From assembly GCA_965249185.1 (NCBI GenBank), contig CBDFLS010000002.1, positions 1,364,001 to 1,428,000 on the forward strand: a stretch of DNA of 64,000 nt. Direction: 5' to 3'. Positions 7,420 through 16,184 of the stretch are shown piece by piece. Each line of letters opens with the position of its first letter. Within the stretch, counting starts at the first letter, position 1. Made by a program: the position numbers and the translations under genes. The notes under the pieces are model-generated. The model ran no database searches and had not been told where the DNA came from. It saw only the letters and a program-made list of their open reading frames with translations. Source of the DNA: CBDFLS01 sp965249185 (lineage in GTDB: Bacteria > Chloroflexota > Dehalococcoidia > Lucifugimonadales > Australimonadaceae).

Positions 7420-7654
7420 CAAATCATTAAGCTCCTCTCTTCTAATTTTCGCTGCGATCAGTTTTTCGGTTCTCATTTCCGTGCCTCAGCTAAGGTACTG
7501 GGTGTCCTCCGAATTCGAAAGGCGGTTTGCCCAGGGAAGCATGCCCGCAGTCGAGTTCTTTGGGTTTCGCTTTTACATAGAGTTCACACGATTGAGATAG
7601 GATGGGAGAAACGGACACCAAAGTCGGATAAGATAGAGCGACGGAGGTGTCAGT

Positions 7655-7972
7655 ATGAAAGGTGTCCCTCAAGGAAGATACACGAGGGAATTCCGCCAGG
7701 AAGCAGTGAAGCTGGTAACGGAAGAGAGGCTATCATTGCCGGAGGCAGCCCGCCGGTTGTCCCTGGCGCCATCGACGTTAGGGTACTGGGTGAAGGCACA
7801 AAGGGCCGGCAAACTGGGAGATGTCGGCAAGACGTACAGGCCCTTGACTGAAGTAGAGATGGATTTGGCCCGGACTAAGAAGGAACTGGCGGAAGTGAAG
7901 ATGGAGCGGGACATACTAAAAAAAGCGGCCGCGTACTTTGCCAAGGAGTCGCTGCCCGGTACGCGGCGATGA
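7655..7972 (+). CDS. IS3-family transposase OrfA
   Basis: A 105-residue protein with an N-terminal helix-turn-helix (YTREFRQEAVKLV, then LSLPEAARRLSLAPSTLGYWV) and a C-terminal leucine-zipper-like coiled coil (LARTKKELAEVKMERDILKKA). This is the DNA-binding and multimerising half of IS3 transposases. It ends at TGA 7970-7972, overlapping the OrfB ATG by 4 bp. A run of seven A residues followed by G near its end is a likely -1 frameshift site. Confidence 0.92.
   Translation: MKGVPQGRYTREFRQEAVKLVTEERLSLPEAARRLSLAPSTLGYWVKAQRAGKLGDVGKTYRPLTEVEMDLARTKKELAEVKMERDILKKAAAYFAKESLPGTRR
7918..7925 (+). promoter_or_regulatory. Probable programmed -1 frameshift slippery site (A7G)
   Basis: Seven As then G lie in orfA where the orfB frame is already open upstream of its ATG (open from before 7918 through 7969). 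A -1 slip here would yield the OrfAB fusion used by IS3 elements. Confidence 0.65.
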
Positions 7973-8829
7973 ATGAGTTGCGGCTCAAGTATCCAGTCCG
8001 GATGATGCGACGGATTATGAATGTATCGGCCAGCGGCTACTATGCGTGGGTGGACCGGCCGCTGTCCAAGCGGGCACAGGAGGAAGTGCGGCTGGAGCTG
8101 GAGATAATGGCGGCCCACCAGCGGAATAGACAGACCTATGGCCCGGAACGGTTACAGCGCGATCTGGCGGAGCATGGCGTTCGGGTGGGTGTTTGCCGGA
8201 TCAAGCGGATCCGGCAAAAGCTCGGCATACGCTGTAAACAGAAGAGGAGATTCAAGACTACCACTAACTCCGCGCACAGACTGCCAGTTGCGGATAACTT
8301 GTTGGGCCAGCAGTTCAAGGTCAGTCAGCCCAACGCCGTGTGGGTGAGTGACATCACCTATATACCGACTGATGAAGGCTGGCTATACCTGGCGGGCCAC
8401 AAGGACCTGTTCACCGGAGAGCTCGTGGGCTATGCCATGGGAGAGCGGATGACCAGGAATCTGGTTAATCAGTCTCTATTCCGGGCGCTGAGAGCCAAAC
8501 GCCCCGCGAGGGGACTGATACATCACTCTGACCGGGGCTCTCAGTATTGCTCCCAGGAGTACAGAAATCTTATGGAGCGCTCTGGCCTGAGATCATCCAT
8601 GAGCGGGAAAGGGAACTGTTTTGATAATGCGCCGATGGAGAGCTTCTGGGGAACACTCAAGCAGGAGCTAGTCCATCACCGTCATTATCGAAGTAGACAG
8701 GAAGCAATTCGAGATATGACAGAATATATCGAGATCTTCTATAACAGGCAGCGCCGCCAGGCCAGGCTGGGATTCCTGTCACCTGCGGCCTTTCAACAAA
8801 GATTCTATGCAGGATTACTCGCAGCTTGA
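7969..8829 (+). CDS. IS3-family transposase OrfB (DDE integrase domain)
   Basis: A 286-residue DDE transposase. The N-terminal helix-turn-helix-like segment YGPERLQRDLAEHGVRVG is followed by the rve catalytic core: Asp in WVSDITYIPT, Asp in IHHSDRGSQYCS and Glu in APMESFWGTLKQEL (35-residue D-E spacing). The C-terminal RRQARLGFLSPAAF is typical of the family. It starts at ATG 7969 inside orfA and could be made alone or as OrfAB by frameshifting. It looks intact. Confidence 0.93.
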   Translation: MNELRLKYPVRMMRRIMNVSASGYYAWVDRPLSKRAQEEVRLELEIMAAHQRNRQTYGPERLQRDLAEHGVRVGVCRIKRIRQKLGIRCKQKRRFKTTTNSAHRLPVADNLLGQQFKVSQPNAVWVSDITYIPTDEGWLYLAGHKDLFTGELVGYAMGERMTRNLVNQSLFRALRAKRPARGLIHHSDRGSQYCSQEYRNLMERSGLRSSMSGKGNCFDNAPMESFWGTLKQELVHHRHYRSRQEAIRDMTEYIEIFYNRQRRQARLGFLSPAAFQQRFYAGLLAA

Positions 8830-8847
8830 AAGGTTTGGTGTCCACTA

Positions 8848-9993
8848 TTGCCATCCGACCCCATCTTCCTCGGCTCCAAGGCCCCCTTCGGCTACAGGCG
8901 GGTGAAGGTCAGCGACGGGATGAAGGAGCGTCCCACGCTGGAAGTTGACCCCGCCACCGCTCCGGTGGTGAAGGAGATATTCGAGAGTTCGCTCAGCGGC
9001 TACGGCCTCAAGGAGATATGCAGGACCCTGAACGACCGGGGCATCACCAACAGGGGAAAGCGCTGGTACAAGGGAGGACTCCACTACCTGCTGACCAACG
9101 AAGCCTACACCGGAACCGCCGTCTGGGGCAGAACCACCAAGGTAGAGAAGGCCCAGGACCCGGTGCGAGTGGAGGGAGCATGGCCCGCGCTGGTGTCGAG
9201 GGAGCTGTTCGACGCCGTGCAGCAGGCGATGCGGGACCGTGCCCCGAAGGTGCAGAGGCCCGGTAGAGTGGGGAGCAAGTTCCTGCTGAGCGGTCTGCTC
9301 AAGTGCGGGGTGTGCGGCAGGCCCTACAGTGGCCAGGGGGCCAAGAGCGGCCAGTTCGCCTACTACGTCTGCGGGACATTGTTCCGGGAGGGAGCGGGGA
9401 CGTGCAGCGCCCGCTACCTGAACGCCCCCAGGGTGGAGGACTTCATTGTTGAGAAGATACGGGAGCGAATCCTCACCGAGGAGACCATCGTGGAGCTGGT
9501 GACGCTGGTGGCGGAAGAGATCGACGCAATGGCCGGTGAGCTGTCCGGCAGGCTGGAGGTCATCGAGGCCGAACTAAGGGACGTGAGGAAGCGTCTTGAG
9601 CGGCTCTATGAGGCCCTTGAAACGAGCGAGTTGACGTTGGAGGTCCTGTCGCCCCGAATCTTCTCGCTGAGGCACCGTGAGGAGCAACTGGAGGCTGCGA
9701 GAGAGGACGCCGAGACCCAGCTTGAGCAGCGGAGGGTTGAGCTTCCGACCACCGAGGAGATCAAGGGGTACGTGGCGGACTTCCGGGAGTTCTTGCAAGA
9801 GGGGACGTTCCCCGAGCGGAAGGCACTCATCCGCAACTTCGTGGAGGGCATCGAGGTGGTGGGAGACGAGGCGACGCTGACGTACACCGTTCCCATGCCA
9901 AAGGACGGTGTGAAGCGGGAATCGGCCTCGGTTCTCGATTTCGTCCAGTCCGGCCCACCACGCTGTTGCCTATCCCTTAGCTCAGCCGGTTAG
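8848..9993 (+). pseudogene. Large serine recombinase lacking its catalytic domain
   Basis: About 380 residues of a site-specific serine recombinase remain. They start in the recombinase domain (GSKAPFGYRRV), followed by the DNA-binding region (GLKEICRTLNDRGITNRGKRW). The zinc-ribbon has CGVCGRPYSG and a later YYVCG...C, and a long coiled coil runs from about residue 225 to 300. The N-terminal resolvase domain of about 150 residues with the nucleophilic Ser is missing because the IS3 element abuts this point. The protein cannot catalyse recombination. Its last residues overlap a tRNA-like D-arm sequence. It probably came from an integrative element. Confidence 0.85.
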
Positions 9994-10245
9994 TGCGTCT
10001 CGACGATGGCTGCTGCAGCCCGGCCTGGGCCGTACAGACCGCTTGCGCTGGCGACGGCACCACCACCACCTGCCTCACAGCGCCCTGGGCGATCGGCCCC
10101 CAGCTCCCGAGGCAATCTCGACCTACGCGGGTGTTGCTGCCTTAGCGACGGCCTAACTTTAAATGTGGTACAAATGCAGGGGGCAGGTCATGTTGATGGT
10201 CTACGATTAGGTCCGCAGTTAACGGTTCAGCGAAAATGTCCATCC

Positions 10246-10569
10246 ATGAAGGATGTGACATTGAAACAGCGAGAACTAGCTAGACTCCAAGTGCTTAACG
10301 ACATCCTGGAATACCAGGTTCCCACCCTACAGGCTGCCGAGATTCTCGGGGTAAGCGAGCGCCACACAAGGCGACTTTTGAATGCCTACCGGAGGAACGG
10401 AGCCGCCGCCCTGGCCCATGGAAACCGGGGACGCCGGCCACACAATGCTGTCTTGGAATCCGAGGCTGCCGCAGTGGTGCGGCTGGCCAGCACCAAGTAC
10501 GCGGGCACCAATCACACCCACCTAACCGAGCTGCTTAGGGAACGGGATGGCATAAATCTGAGCCGTCCC
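10246..10569 (+). pseudogene. ISNCY-type transposase, N-terminal fragment
   Basis: From ATG 10246 this encodes 108 residues with a helix-turn-helix (LQAAEILGVSERHTRRLLNAY) followed by a basic stretch (HGNRGRRPHN), the DNA-binding half of ISNCY/integrase-type transposases. The frame then runs into the inserted IS256 element and stops after a few residues. Joining 10569 directly to 11944 restores one continuous frame of about 502 residues, so the break is solely due to the insertion. Confidence 0.88.
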
Positions 10570-11935
10570 GAGGTTACGTCAATAGGTGTGTAAACGACAT
10601 CAGGCGGCGACCTTCTCAGCCGTTGTCACAGAGACGATCCCATCCACGTATTGAGCGCCGAGATAGACGTCTTCGATCAACTCAGGGGCCTTCAGACGCC
10701 TGAAGCGCTGTTCGGCGACCACCAACATTTTCCAGATCACCGCTATCGCCCGATCGACCCTCTTGTAGCGCTTGGCGGCATCGGTCCGAAGTCTGAGCGC
10801 AGCGAAGGGTGACTCCACCGGGTTCGTCGTGCGAAGGTGCTGCCAGTGCTCCTTGGGGAAGTCATAGAAGGTGATCATGCGGTCCCAGTCCCGCTCAAGG
10901 GTCACACAGGCTGCTTCGTAGGAGTGGTCGCGGCACCATCTAGTAAACTCCGTCCTGAGCCGCTCAGCCTCTGTCCGAGTCTGGGCGTAGGGGATGGTAC
11001 GCAGCATGAGTTTGGCCTGGTCCTGCTGTCGCTTTGGAAGCCTGTCCAGTACGTTTAGGACCTTGTGGTTCCAGCAGCGTTGCTCGGCCGCCTGAGGATA
11101 GACGTTGCGCAGAGCTCCCCAGATGCCCCGATGTCCGTCTCCAATTACCAGTCTTGGGCACTCCAGCCCGCGGCGCCTCATGTCCCTGAGCACATCGGAC
11201 CAGCTCTCTATGGACTCCCTGTATCCGGGAATCGCGCTCACCACCACCTTCCTTCCGTCGCTCAGGGCCGCCATCACCACCAGGATCGCCGCCTTCTCCC
11301 GCTCAAGACCGGCCTTGACGTAGACTCCATCCACCCACAACACCACTTCCAGGTCATCCAGGGGCCTAGCGCGCCATTGGGCAAGCTCATCGTTCCACTT
11401 ATCCTTCAACCGGGCTACCGTGCTCGCCGATATCGGTGCCTCTTCTCCCAGCAGTCCCCGCACCGCCAGGTCGAAGTCACCTTCGGAAAGGCCATGTAGG
11501 TACAACTGGGGGATCAGCTCAGCAACCTTCCTGGTCCTGTTGACGAACAGCGGCAGCAGCCGGCTCTCGAACTCCTCTTCGGTGTTGCGGACTCGTGGCC
11601 TCCTCAGCTGTACCGTTCCCGAACTCAGCGTAAGCCTTCGGGGTCTGCCGTATCCGTTCCTATAGCCTCTCTCGTTGTCCGACTCAGACCTGCGGGCCGA
11701 CTTCGCCCTTCCTAGAAACTCCGTCACCTCTTCCTCCAGCAACTCCTGGATCAGCTCCTGGACCTGACCTCGAACCCAGTCCTCCAACTGGTCCCACTCC
11801 GGCCTTGACTCCGACCAGCTCCCAGTGCTTCTCTTTCCCATAGGCGGTGTATCTCCTCTCTTGGGCCTTGAGCCCGTGTTGTTTCAGAGAGAGGGTACAC
11901 CGCCTGACTGTTTACACACTTTTTGAGGGTACCTC
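10570..11935 (-). mobile_element. IS256-family element nested in the ISNCY transposase
   Basis: A 1,366-bp element with related ends (GAGGTTACGTC...GTGTGTAAAC on the left; GAGGTACCCTC...GTGTGTAAAC on the complement of the right). It is flanked by a perfect 8-bp duplication GCCGTCCC (10562-10569 and 11936-11943). Excising it with one repeat copy reconstructs the interrupted gene. Confidence 0.92.
10600..11841 (-). CDS. IS256-family (Mutator-type) transposase
   Basis: A 413-residue transposase from ATG 11841. The catalytic triad is in family order: Asp in VVLWVDGVYVKAG, Asp in LVIGDGHRGIWGAL and Glu in TTNPVESPFAALR. The N-terminal segment VTEFLGRAKSARRSE followed by RNGYGRPRRL is typical of IS256. 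It appears intact. It sits antisense within the element, whose ends are identifiable on both sides, so the element may still be mobile. Confidence 0.94.
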   Translation of the reverse strand: MGKRSTGSWSESRPEWDQLEDWVRGQVQELIQELLEEEVTEFLGRAKSARRSESDNERGYRNGYGRPRRLTLSSGTVQLRRPRVRNTEEEFESRLLPLFVNRTRKVAELIPQLYLHGLSEGDFDLAVRGLLGEEAPISASTVARLKDKWNDELAQWRARPLDDLEVVLWVDGVYVKAGLEREKAAILVVMAALSDGRKVVVSAIPGYRESIESWSDVLRDMRRRGLECPRLVIGDGHRGIWGALRNVYPQAAEQRCWNHKVLNVLDRLPKRQQDQAKLMLRTIPYAQTRTEAERLRTEFTRWCRDHSYEAACVTLERDWDRMITFYDFPKEHWQHLRTTNPVESPFAALRLRTDAAKRYKRVDRAIAVIWKMLVVAEQRFRRLKAPELIEDVYLGAQYVDGIVSVTTAEKVAA

Positions 11936-11943
11936 GCCGTCCC

Positions 11944-13128
11944 ACCGTCCGTCGCATCTTGGTGAAGGCTGGCATCGGCAGCCCGCGTAGCCGCCGTTCT
12001 CAGCAGCACCGTGTACGCCGGCAGCGAATGCCTCAGGAGGGAATGCTGGTGCAGATCGACGGCAGCCACCACCGCTGGCTGGGGAAGGATGGGCCTAGGT
12101 TCGCCCTGCTGCTGGCCGTGGATGACGCCACCGGCACTGTGCCCGCAGCCATGTTCTGCCGGGAGGAGGACACTCCAAGCTACTTCCTGCTCATGAACAG
12201 GCTGATCAGGAGGCATGGAATACCCATCGCCATTTACAGCGACCGGCACCCGGTCTTCAAATTTACCGGAGACATCGACCGTTACCCCGCAGGCCCTACG
12301 CAGTTCGCCCGGGCGATGGAGGAGCTGGGGATCCGGATGATCTTCGCTAGATCACCCCAAGCCAAGGGCAGAGTGGAGCGTGCTGCCGCCACATTCCAGG
12401 ACCGGCTGGCAACCGAGCTTCGGCTGGCCGGGGCCGCCACCATCACCGAGGCCGATGAGATCTTGAATAGCTTCCTGCCGCGATTCAATGAGAAGTTTGG
12501 CGTGCAGGCCGAGAAGGATCATCGTGCCTACCGTCGCCCGGAGCAGTCAGTGTCTCTCGATCAGGTCCTCTGCTTCAAACACCGCCGGAAGGTGTCCAGG
12601 GACAACACCATCAAGTACAACCGGCGCACTCTGCAACTGTTGCCCAGCGGGACCCGCCCTACTTACTCCGGGGTGCAGGTGGAGGTCCAAGAGGACATGG
12701 AGGGCCGGCTTCTGGTGCAGTACCAAGGACAGACCATCCCAACACAGGAGGCTCCGCCGCGCTCTGGTATGCTGAGGGCAATCGCCGTCGCCCCTATGGA
12801 AGCCTCCGGGCCAAGCCATAACATCAACGGCGCGGGAGGCCAATGGGACGCCTGCTTGGGGAGATTGGAAACAGGCGAGGTGGACCGGGACTTGAGGCCT
12901 CGCAAATCCAAGGCGCAACAACACAGAATACCCACTGCTCGCCAGAGAACTCTATGGGAGAATGTGCAGGAGGCCAGGCTTAGGGGACTATCACTTAGGG
13001 CAATCGCCCGCGAGTTGAGCATCCACAGAAACACTGCCCGCAAGTATGCCTTGGCCAAAAGCCCGCCGCTGAGAAGCATCAGTGGCACAACTGGGACACC
13101 AAAATCTGGGGAGGCAGAGTTCGCCTAA
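11944..13128 (+). pseudogene. ISNCY-type transposase, C-terminal fragment
   Basis: This continues the fragment that ends at 10569. It carries the integrase-like catalytic core: Asp in LVQIDGSHHRWLG, Asp in AIYSDRHPVF and Glu in SPQAKGRVERAAATF. A beta-barrel-like region follows (KYNRRTLQLLPSG). An unusual C-terminal extension of about 100 residues ends in a second helix-turn-helix (LRGLSLRAIARELSIHRNTARKYA) like those of IS21 transposases. Alone it lacks the N-terminal DNA-binding domain. The split is due only to the IS256 insertion. Confidence 0.88.
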
Positions 13129-13272
13129 ACGGACATTTTCGCAGACCCATTAGGCGGACACTTTCGCTGGACATCAACACAGGTCACCATGCTCATATTT
13201 CAACAGACCACTACCCTGCTTCTATAAGGACCTTGTCCACAAAACGAGCTTCTCAATAAAAGGCACACGGAC

Positions 13273-15330
13273 TCAGTCCACAAGTATATCGAGCACATTG
13301 CCCACAGACTGAGCCGGGGGATCAATCCCGAGTAGGTCGGCAACAGTTGGGGCAAGGTCTAGAGCGGTCACGGGACTAATCACCTTCCCCTGAACGATCC
13401 TGGGACCTGCAGCAACGAAAGCAGCAAACCTATCCGGATCACCGTTGGGTAAGTATCCATGTTGACCTCCCATAAAGGAAATATCAGCCAGCACCGCTTT
13501 AGCAACGGGCGCGGAGAACTGGTAAGGGGGCTTGAGGAAGACAAGGACATCCCCTGTGCGGTCTGGATGGAGGTAGTTCCATGTGACACCAAGTGTGGTC
13601 GGAATGGCGCCTGTCTCCTCTTTTAAGAATATCTTCTCGATGACTGACGCCCCCAAAGCGTTGAAAGCGTCGGCGATCTGCTGTCTGAGGGTCTCATAGT
13701 CGTCGGAAGCAACTACACCGTCTGGATTCCTCCCTTCCAAATTGATGTATACGTTGGCTCCAGCACCCGATGTATAGGCAACGGCCTGGCTCTTGGCCAG
13801 ATCCGCGGGATTATACAGTGTCAGCGTTTCTAGGAGGTAATTGGCATTGACAACCTTCCCGGAGACTGAAAAGCCATGGTCCGCGGTCGCGAACACGTTG
13901 GCATCCGGCATCGCCGCCCACAGGGTCCCTAACATGCGATCGGACTGCTGATAACTTTGCTCAATGTAATTCCAATAAATCGGACCGTTTTCCGCGTCGT
14001 ACAATTCGTTGTCTGGCGTACCCCACGCGAGGAAGCGGTGCTGTACCGAGTCGGTCTGCTGAACGCCCGAGAGGACCAAGTCCGGCTCGTAGGTCCGAAT
14101 GACGTATGGGTAAATCTGCTGCGCTCGCACATCTGACGCCTGGATATGCTGCTCAACAAAGGTTTTGGCATCGATCAGGCCCAGAATGAACGGCGAGAAA
14201 TCATCAGGCATGACGGCGTCAAAATTGGCCACGACGTAGTCCTCTAGACTCTTGGGCGTAGCCGAAACCCGGGTGATCGGAGAAAAGAAGAGGCGGAACT
14301 TGGAAAGGTCAGGTTCCAGATCGATGACTTTGACGTAGAAGCCACCCTCCCTGCCACCCATCCTGGCGTGAATACTCCCCGACCATTCCCCAGCCCCTAG
14401 CGTTGCTACCTGGTGTCCTCCACTCTTAGAGGGCGAGACCAGCACATTATCGTAATTCGCCTCTTCATCGTCGGTGCTATCGTAAATGTAGACGTTGTAC
14501 GCCAGTGGGGCGCCAAGCCAGGATGCTATTGAGAAAGCCGTTTCTTGGGCAGGACTGTAGCTTGTGGGGGCATTAGTCCATCCATCGGCTCCCGCCAAGG
14601 TTACTAGAGTGCTGGAAAGGAAAGAACTGAGACTAATGATATTCGTCCACTGAAGCGGGACCGCATAATTGGCAATGATGCCGCGTGCGGAGAGCCACGT
14701 GGGGTAGTTGTCGACATATACCCCGTTCGGGATGTCTGCTGCAATAAACGCCTGCCATCCCAAGGCTGCAACCGTCAGTCCCGCGGCATCTGCCCGCGCT
14801 GCGAGCGTTTCGGCTTGGTTGGCAACCGGCGACCAGGCGCTCGTTCCAAATGGCGTGAGCGCCATAGTGTTATCGTGAAAACTGTTGTTCATTACACCGC
14901 TGACGCCCGGGGGCGCTCCCGTGGCCAGAGCGGTCCACGTAACGCCAGTATTCGGTGGCGGGGGGGGAATCATACCGTTCTCCCCCTCTATTCCACTGGC
15001 AAGTAGCTTTGTGTAGGTCGGCATCTTCCCTGCGCTGGCGAATTCCTTCATCAGGTCATGCCGCATGCCATCCGAGACGAAGACGAGAACACGCCGGGAG
15101 GGCGGTAGCGGTGGGGTAGGTGTCGAGGTCACCTCTACGATGACTTCTTTTTCGACCACTACCTCCTTCTCGACCACTACCTCCTTCTCGACCACTACCT
15201 CCTTCTCGACCACTACCTCCTTCTCGATCACTACAGGCGTTGGTGTAGGCTCCTCCTTGCCACAGGCAATAGCCACTAGCAGCGTGATTAACGCCAGCGA
15301 TATAACGGCAGCCGGATATCGGAGCGACAT
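13273..15330 (-). CDS. Alkaline phosphatase-superfamily lipoprotein (type I phosphodiesterase-like)
   Basis: A 685-residue secreted lipoprotein starting at ATG 15330, preceded by GGGAGG 6 bp upstream; a TTG at 15336 is less likely. The signal peptide ends in the lipobox LVAIAC. A Thr/Pro and (VVVEKE)n linker precedes the catalytic domain. Metal and nucleophile sites are visible: Asp in FVSDGMRHD, Thr in TGVTWTALATG, Asp/His in QQTDSVQH, DH in FATADHGF and His in GGQHGYLP. It probably hydrolyses phosphodiester or pyrophosphate bonds outside the membrane. It sits between mobile elements but is intact, with no operon partners. Its substrate is unknown. Confidence 0.85.
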   Translation of the reverse strand: MSLRYPAAVISLALITLLVAIACGKEEPTPTPVVIEKEVVVEKEVVVEKEVVVEKEVVVEKEVIVEVTSTPTPPLPPSRRVLVFVSDGMRHDLMKEFASAGKMPTYTKLLASGIEGENGMIPPPPPNTGVTWTALATGAPPGVSGVMNNSFHDNTMALTPFGTSAWSPVANQAETLAARADAAGLTVAALGWQAFIAADIPNGVYVDNYPTWLSARGIIANYAVPLQWTNIISLSSFLSSTLVTLAGADGWTNAPTSYSPAQETAFSIASWLGAPLAYNVYIYDSTDDEEANYDNVLVSPSKSGGHQVATLGAGEWSGSIHARMGGREGGFYVKVIDLEPDLSKFRLFFSPITRVSATPKSLEDYVVANFDAVMPDDFSPFILGLIDAKTFVEQHIQASDVRAQQIYPYVIRTYEPDLVLSGVQQTDSVQHRFLAWGTPDNELYDAENGPIYWNYIEQSYQQSDRMLGTLWAAMPDANVFATADHGFSVSGKVVNANYLLETLTLYNPADLAKSQAVAYTSGAGANVYINLEGRNPDGVVASDDYETLRQQIADAFNALGASVIEKIFLKEETGAIPTTLGVTWNYLHPDRTGDVLVFLKPPYQFSAPVAKAVLADISFMGGQHGYLPNGDPDRFAAFVAAGPRIVQGKVISPVTALDLAPTVADLLGIDPPAQSVGNVLDILVD
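15149..15233 (-). repeat. 18-bp tandem repeat encoding VVVEKE units
   Basis: About four and a half copies of an 18-bp unit lie within the lipoprotein gene, encoding a charged/hydrophobic linker just after the lipobox. Similar linkers are frequent in Chloroflexota lipoproteins. The near-identity of the copies suggests recent expansion. Confidence 0.9.
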
Positions 15331-15638
15331 GAGCAACCTCCCTTATGAGAGTACGCTGACCACTACCAAAAGATTGGCCATCTACTCCGTAGGACTGCAG
15401 GCCGAACTTGCACGATTTCGCAAGTCCACTCTTTTGGCCCCACGCACTTCTCGCAGCGGAGGCTACCATAAGACTGTATCATCGTCAATCTGCCCCTTCG
15501 AAGAGCGGTGAACCTGCCGTATTGACGGGTCCGGCGTTATTGAAACCAGTGGATGACCTGACATTGATTTCAGCGGAGTGGTGTCCTACGCTTGCGGTGC
15601 CACGTTGAAATGGATCTGCCACTGAAGGAGCCCGTGTG
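15331..15638. other. Intergenic region between divergent genes
   Basis: About 310 bp without a convincing gene. The only sites seen are the Shine-Dalgarno sequence of the minus-strand lipoprotein (next to 15337) and AAGGAG at 15625-15630 for the plus-strand gene. No strong hairpin or promoter was recognised. Confidence 0.5.
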
Positions 15639-16109
15639 ATGACAGACGAGTCGCTGGCGTTTACCCCTGCCGGGGAGTTGCGTGATCTCATTAGCAAGAA
15701 AGAGATTTCGTTAGTGGAGTTGACAGAGCTCTTCCTTCGGCGTACCGAGGCGTTCAATCCCTCCTTGAACGCCTATCTGACGGTGGCAGCGGAGGGGGCG
15801 CTGGACGACGGCTCATACACGGGGTCCATGGGGTTCACCTTCTCGGGCATGGCCAAGGTGGTACAGGACCGGGATCACGGCCGTTGGAATATGGAGGCCG
15901 AGGAACGGCTCATGGAGGGCGGAATCCACGCAACCATCGACGTGGTCATGGCCGAACCCTCGCCCGGTGTTACCGACCTCAACATCACCGCGGACGTCCA
16001 GTTCATGGGGAAGCTGGGCCAGATGGGCCAGCCCCTCATCAAGCGCAAGGCCGACGCCATGATCAAGGAGTTTGCCGAGGGCCTGAAGCGGGCCGTGGGC
16101 GGCTCCTGA
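15639..16109 (+). CDS. Chimeric gene: amidase N-terminus joined to a CoxG/SRPBCC C-terminus
   Basis: The first 48 or so residues match the start of GatA-like amidases (PAGELRDLISKKEISLVELTELFL, RTEAFNPSLNAYLTV). The remaining 108 match the C-terminal part of CoxG-like SRPBCC proteins (YTGSMGFTFSGMAKVV, TADVQFMGKLGQMGQPLIKRKADAM). Neither domain is complete: the amidase Ser-Ser-Lys catalytic core and the SRPBCC N-terminal half are both absent. The frame is open and has a good AAGGAG 8 bp before ATG 15639. The join most simply reflects a deletion fusing two genes. A functional product is doubtful. Confidence 0.7.
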   Translation: MTDESLAFTPAGELRDLISKKEISLVELTELFLRRTEAFNPSLNAYLTVAAEGALDDGSYTGSMGFTFSGMAKVVQDRDHGRWNMEAEERLMEGGIHATIDVVMAEPSPGVTDLNITADVQFMGKLGQMGQPLIKRKADAMIKEFAEGLKRAVGGS

Positions 16110-16184
16110 GACCTGACCACCCCCACCCAGGGGCTGGGCAAACACGCGGAGCGCCCGGCCTGGCCCCGGCAAGAGGCGTCATAC

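Larger units (their letters stand above)
6550..7600 (+). pseudogene. Small membrane-protein gene interrupted by an IS1595-type element
   Basis: If the 845-bp element and one copy of its 8-bp target duplication are removed, a frame from TTG 6550 reads through to TAG 7598-7600. It gives about 65 residues with one hydrophobic segment (SSSLLIFAAISFSVLISV) and a basic/aromatic tail. GAGGAG lies 11 bp before the TTG. It would have overlapped the end of the preceding PLD-like gene. The coding reading is an inference; no family is recognised. Confidence 0.3.
7613..8843 (+). mobile_element. IS3-family element
   Basis: Two overlapping frames (orfA and orfB) lie between short inverted ends: GGACACCAAA at 7613-7622 and its complement TTTGGTGTCC at 8834-8843. 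No 3-bp target duplication is visible outside these ends. The right side abuts a serine recombinase that lacks its N-terminal half, and that half is not found on the left. This suggests an adjacent deletion after insertion. Confidence 0.85.
10228..13168 (+). mobile_element. ISNCY-type element split by a nested IS256 element
   Basis: Inverted motifs mark both sides: GCGAAAATGTCC at 10230-10241, with complements GGACATTTTCGC at 13131-13142 and GGACACTTTCGCT at 13156-13168. Between them lies a single transposase gene broken by an IS256 element at 10570-11935. The precise outer ends are uncertain because the terminal motif is repeated at the right side. Confidence 0.7.

Noticed and set aside
6608..7600. 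Plus-strand frame of 330 codons across the first IS1595-type copy
   Set aside because: It is antisense to the transposase; only its last part outside the element resembles a small membrane protein.
15149..15233. Regular 18-bp repeats considered as a CRISPR-like array
   Set aside because: The units are directly adjacent without spacers and encode a VVVEKE linker in frame.
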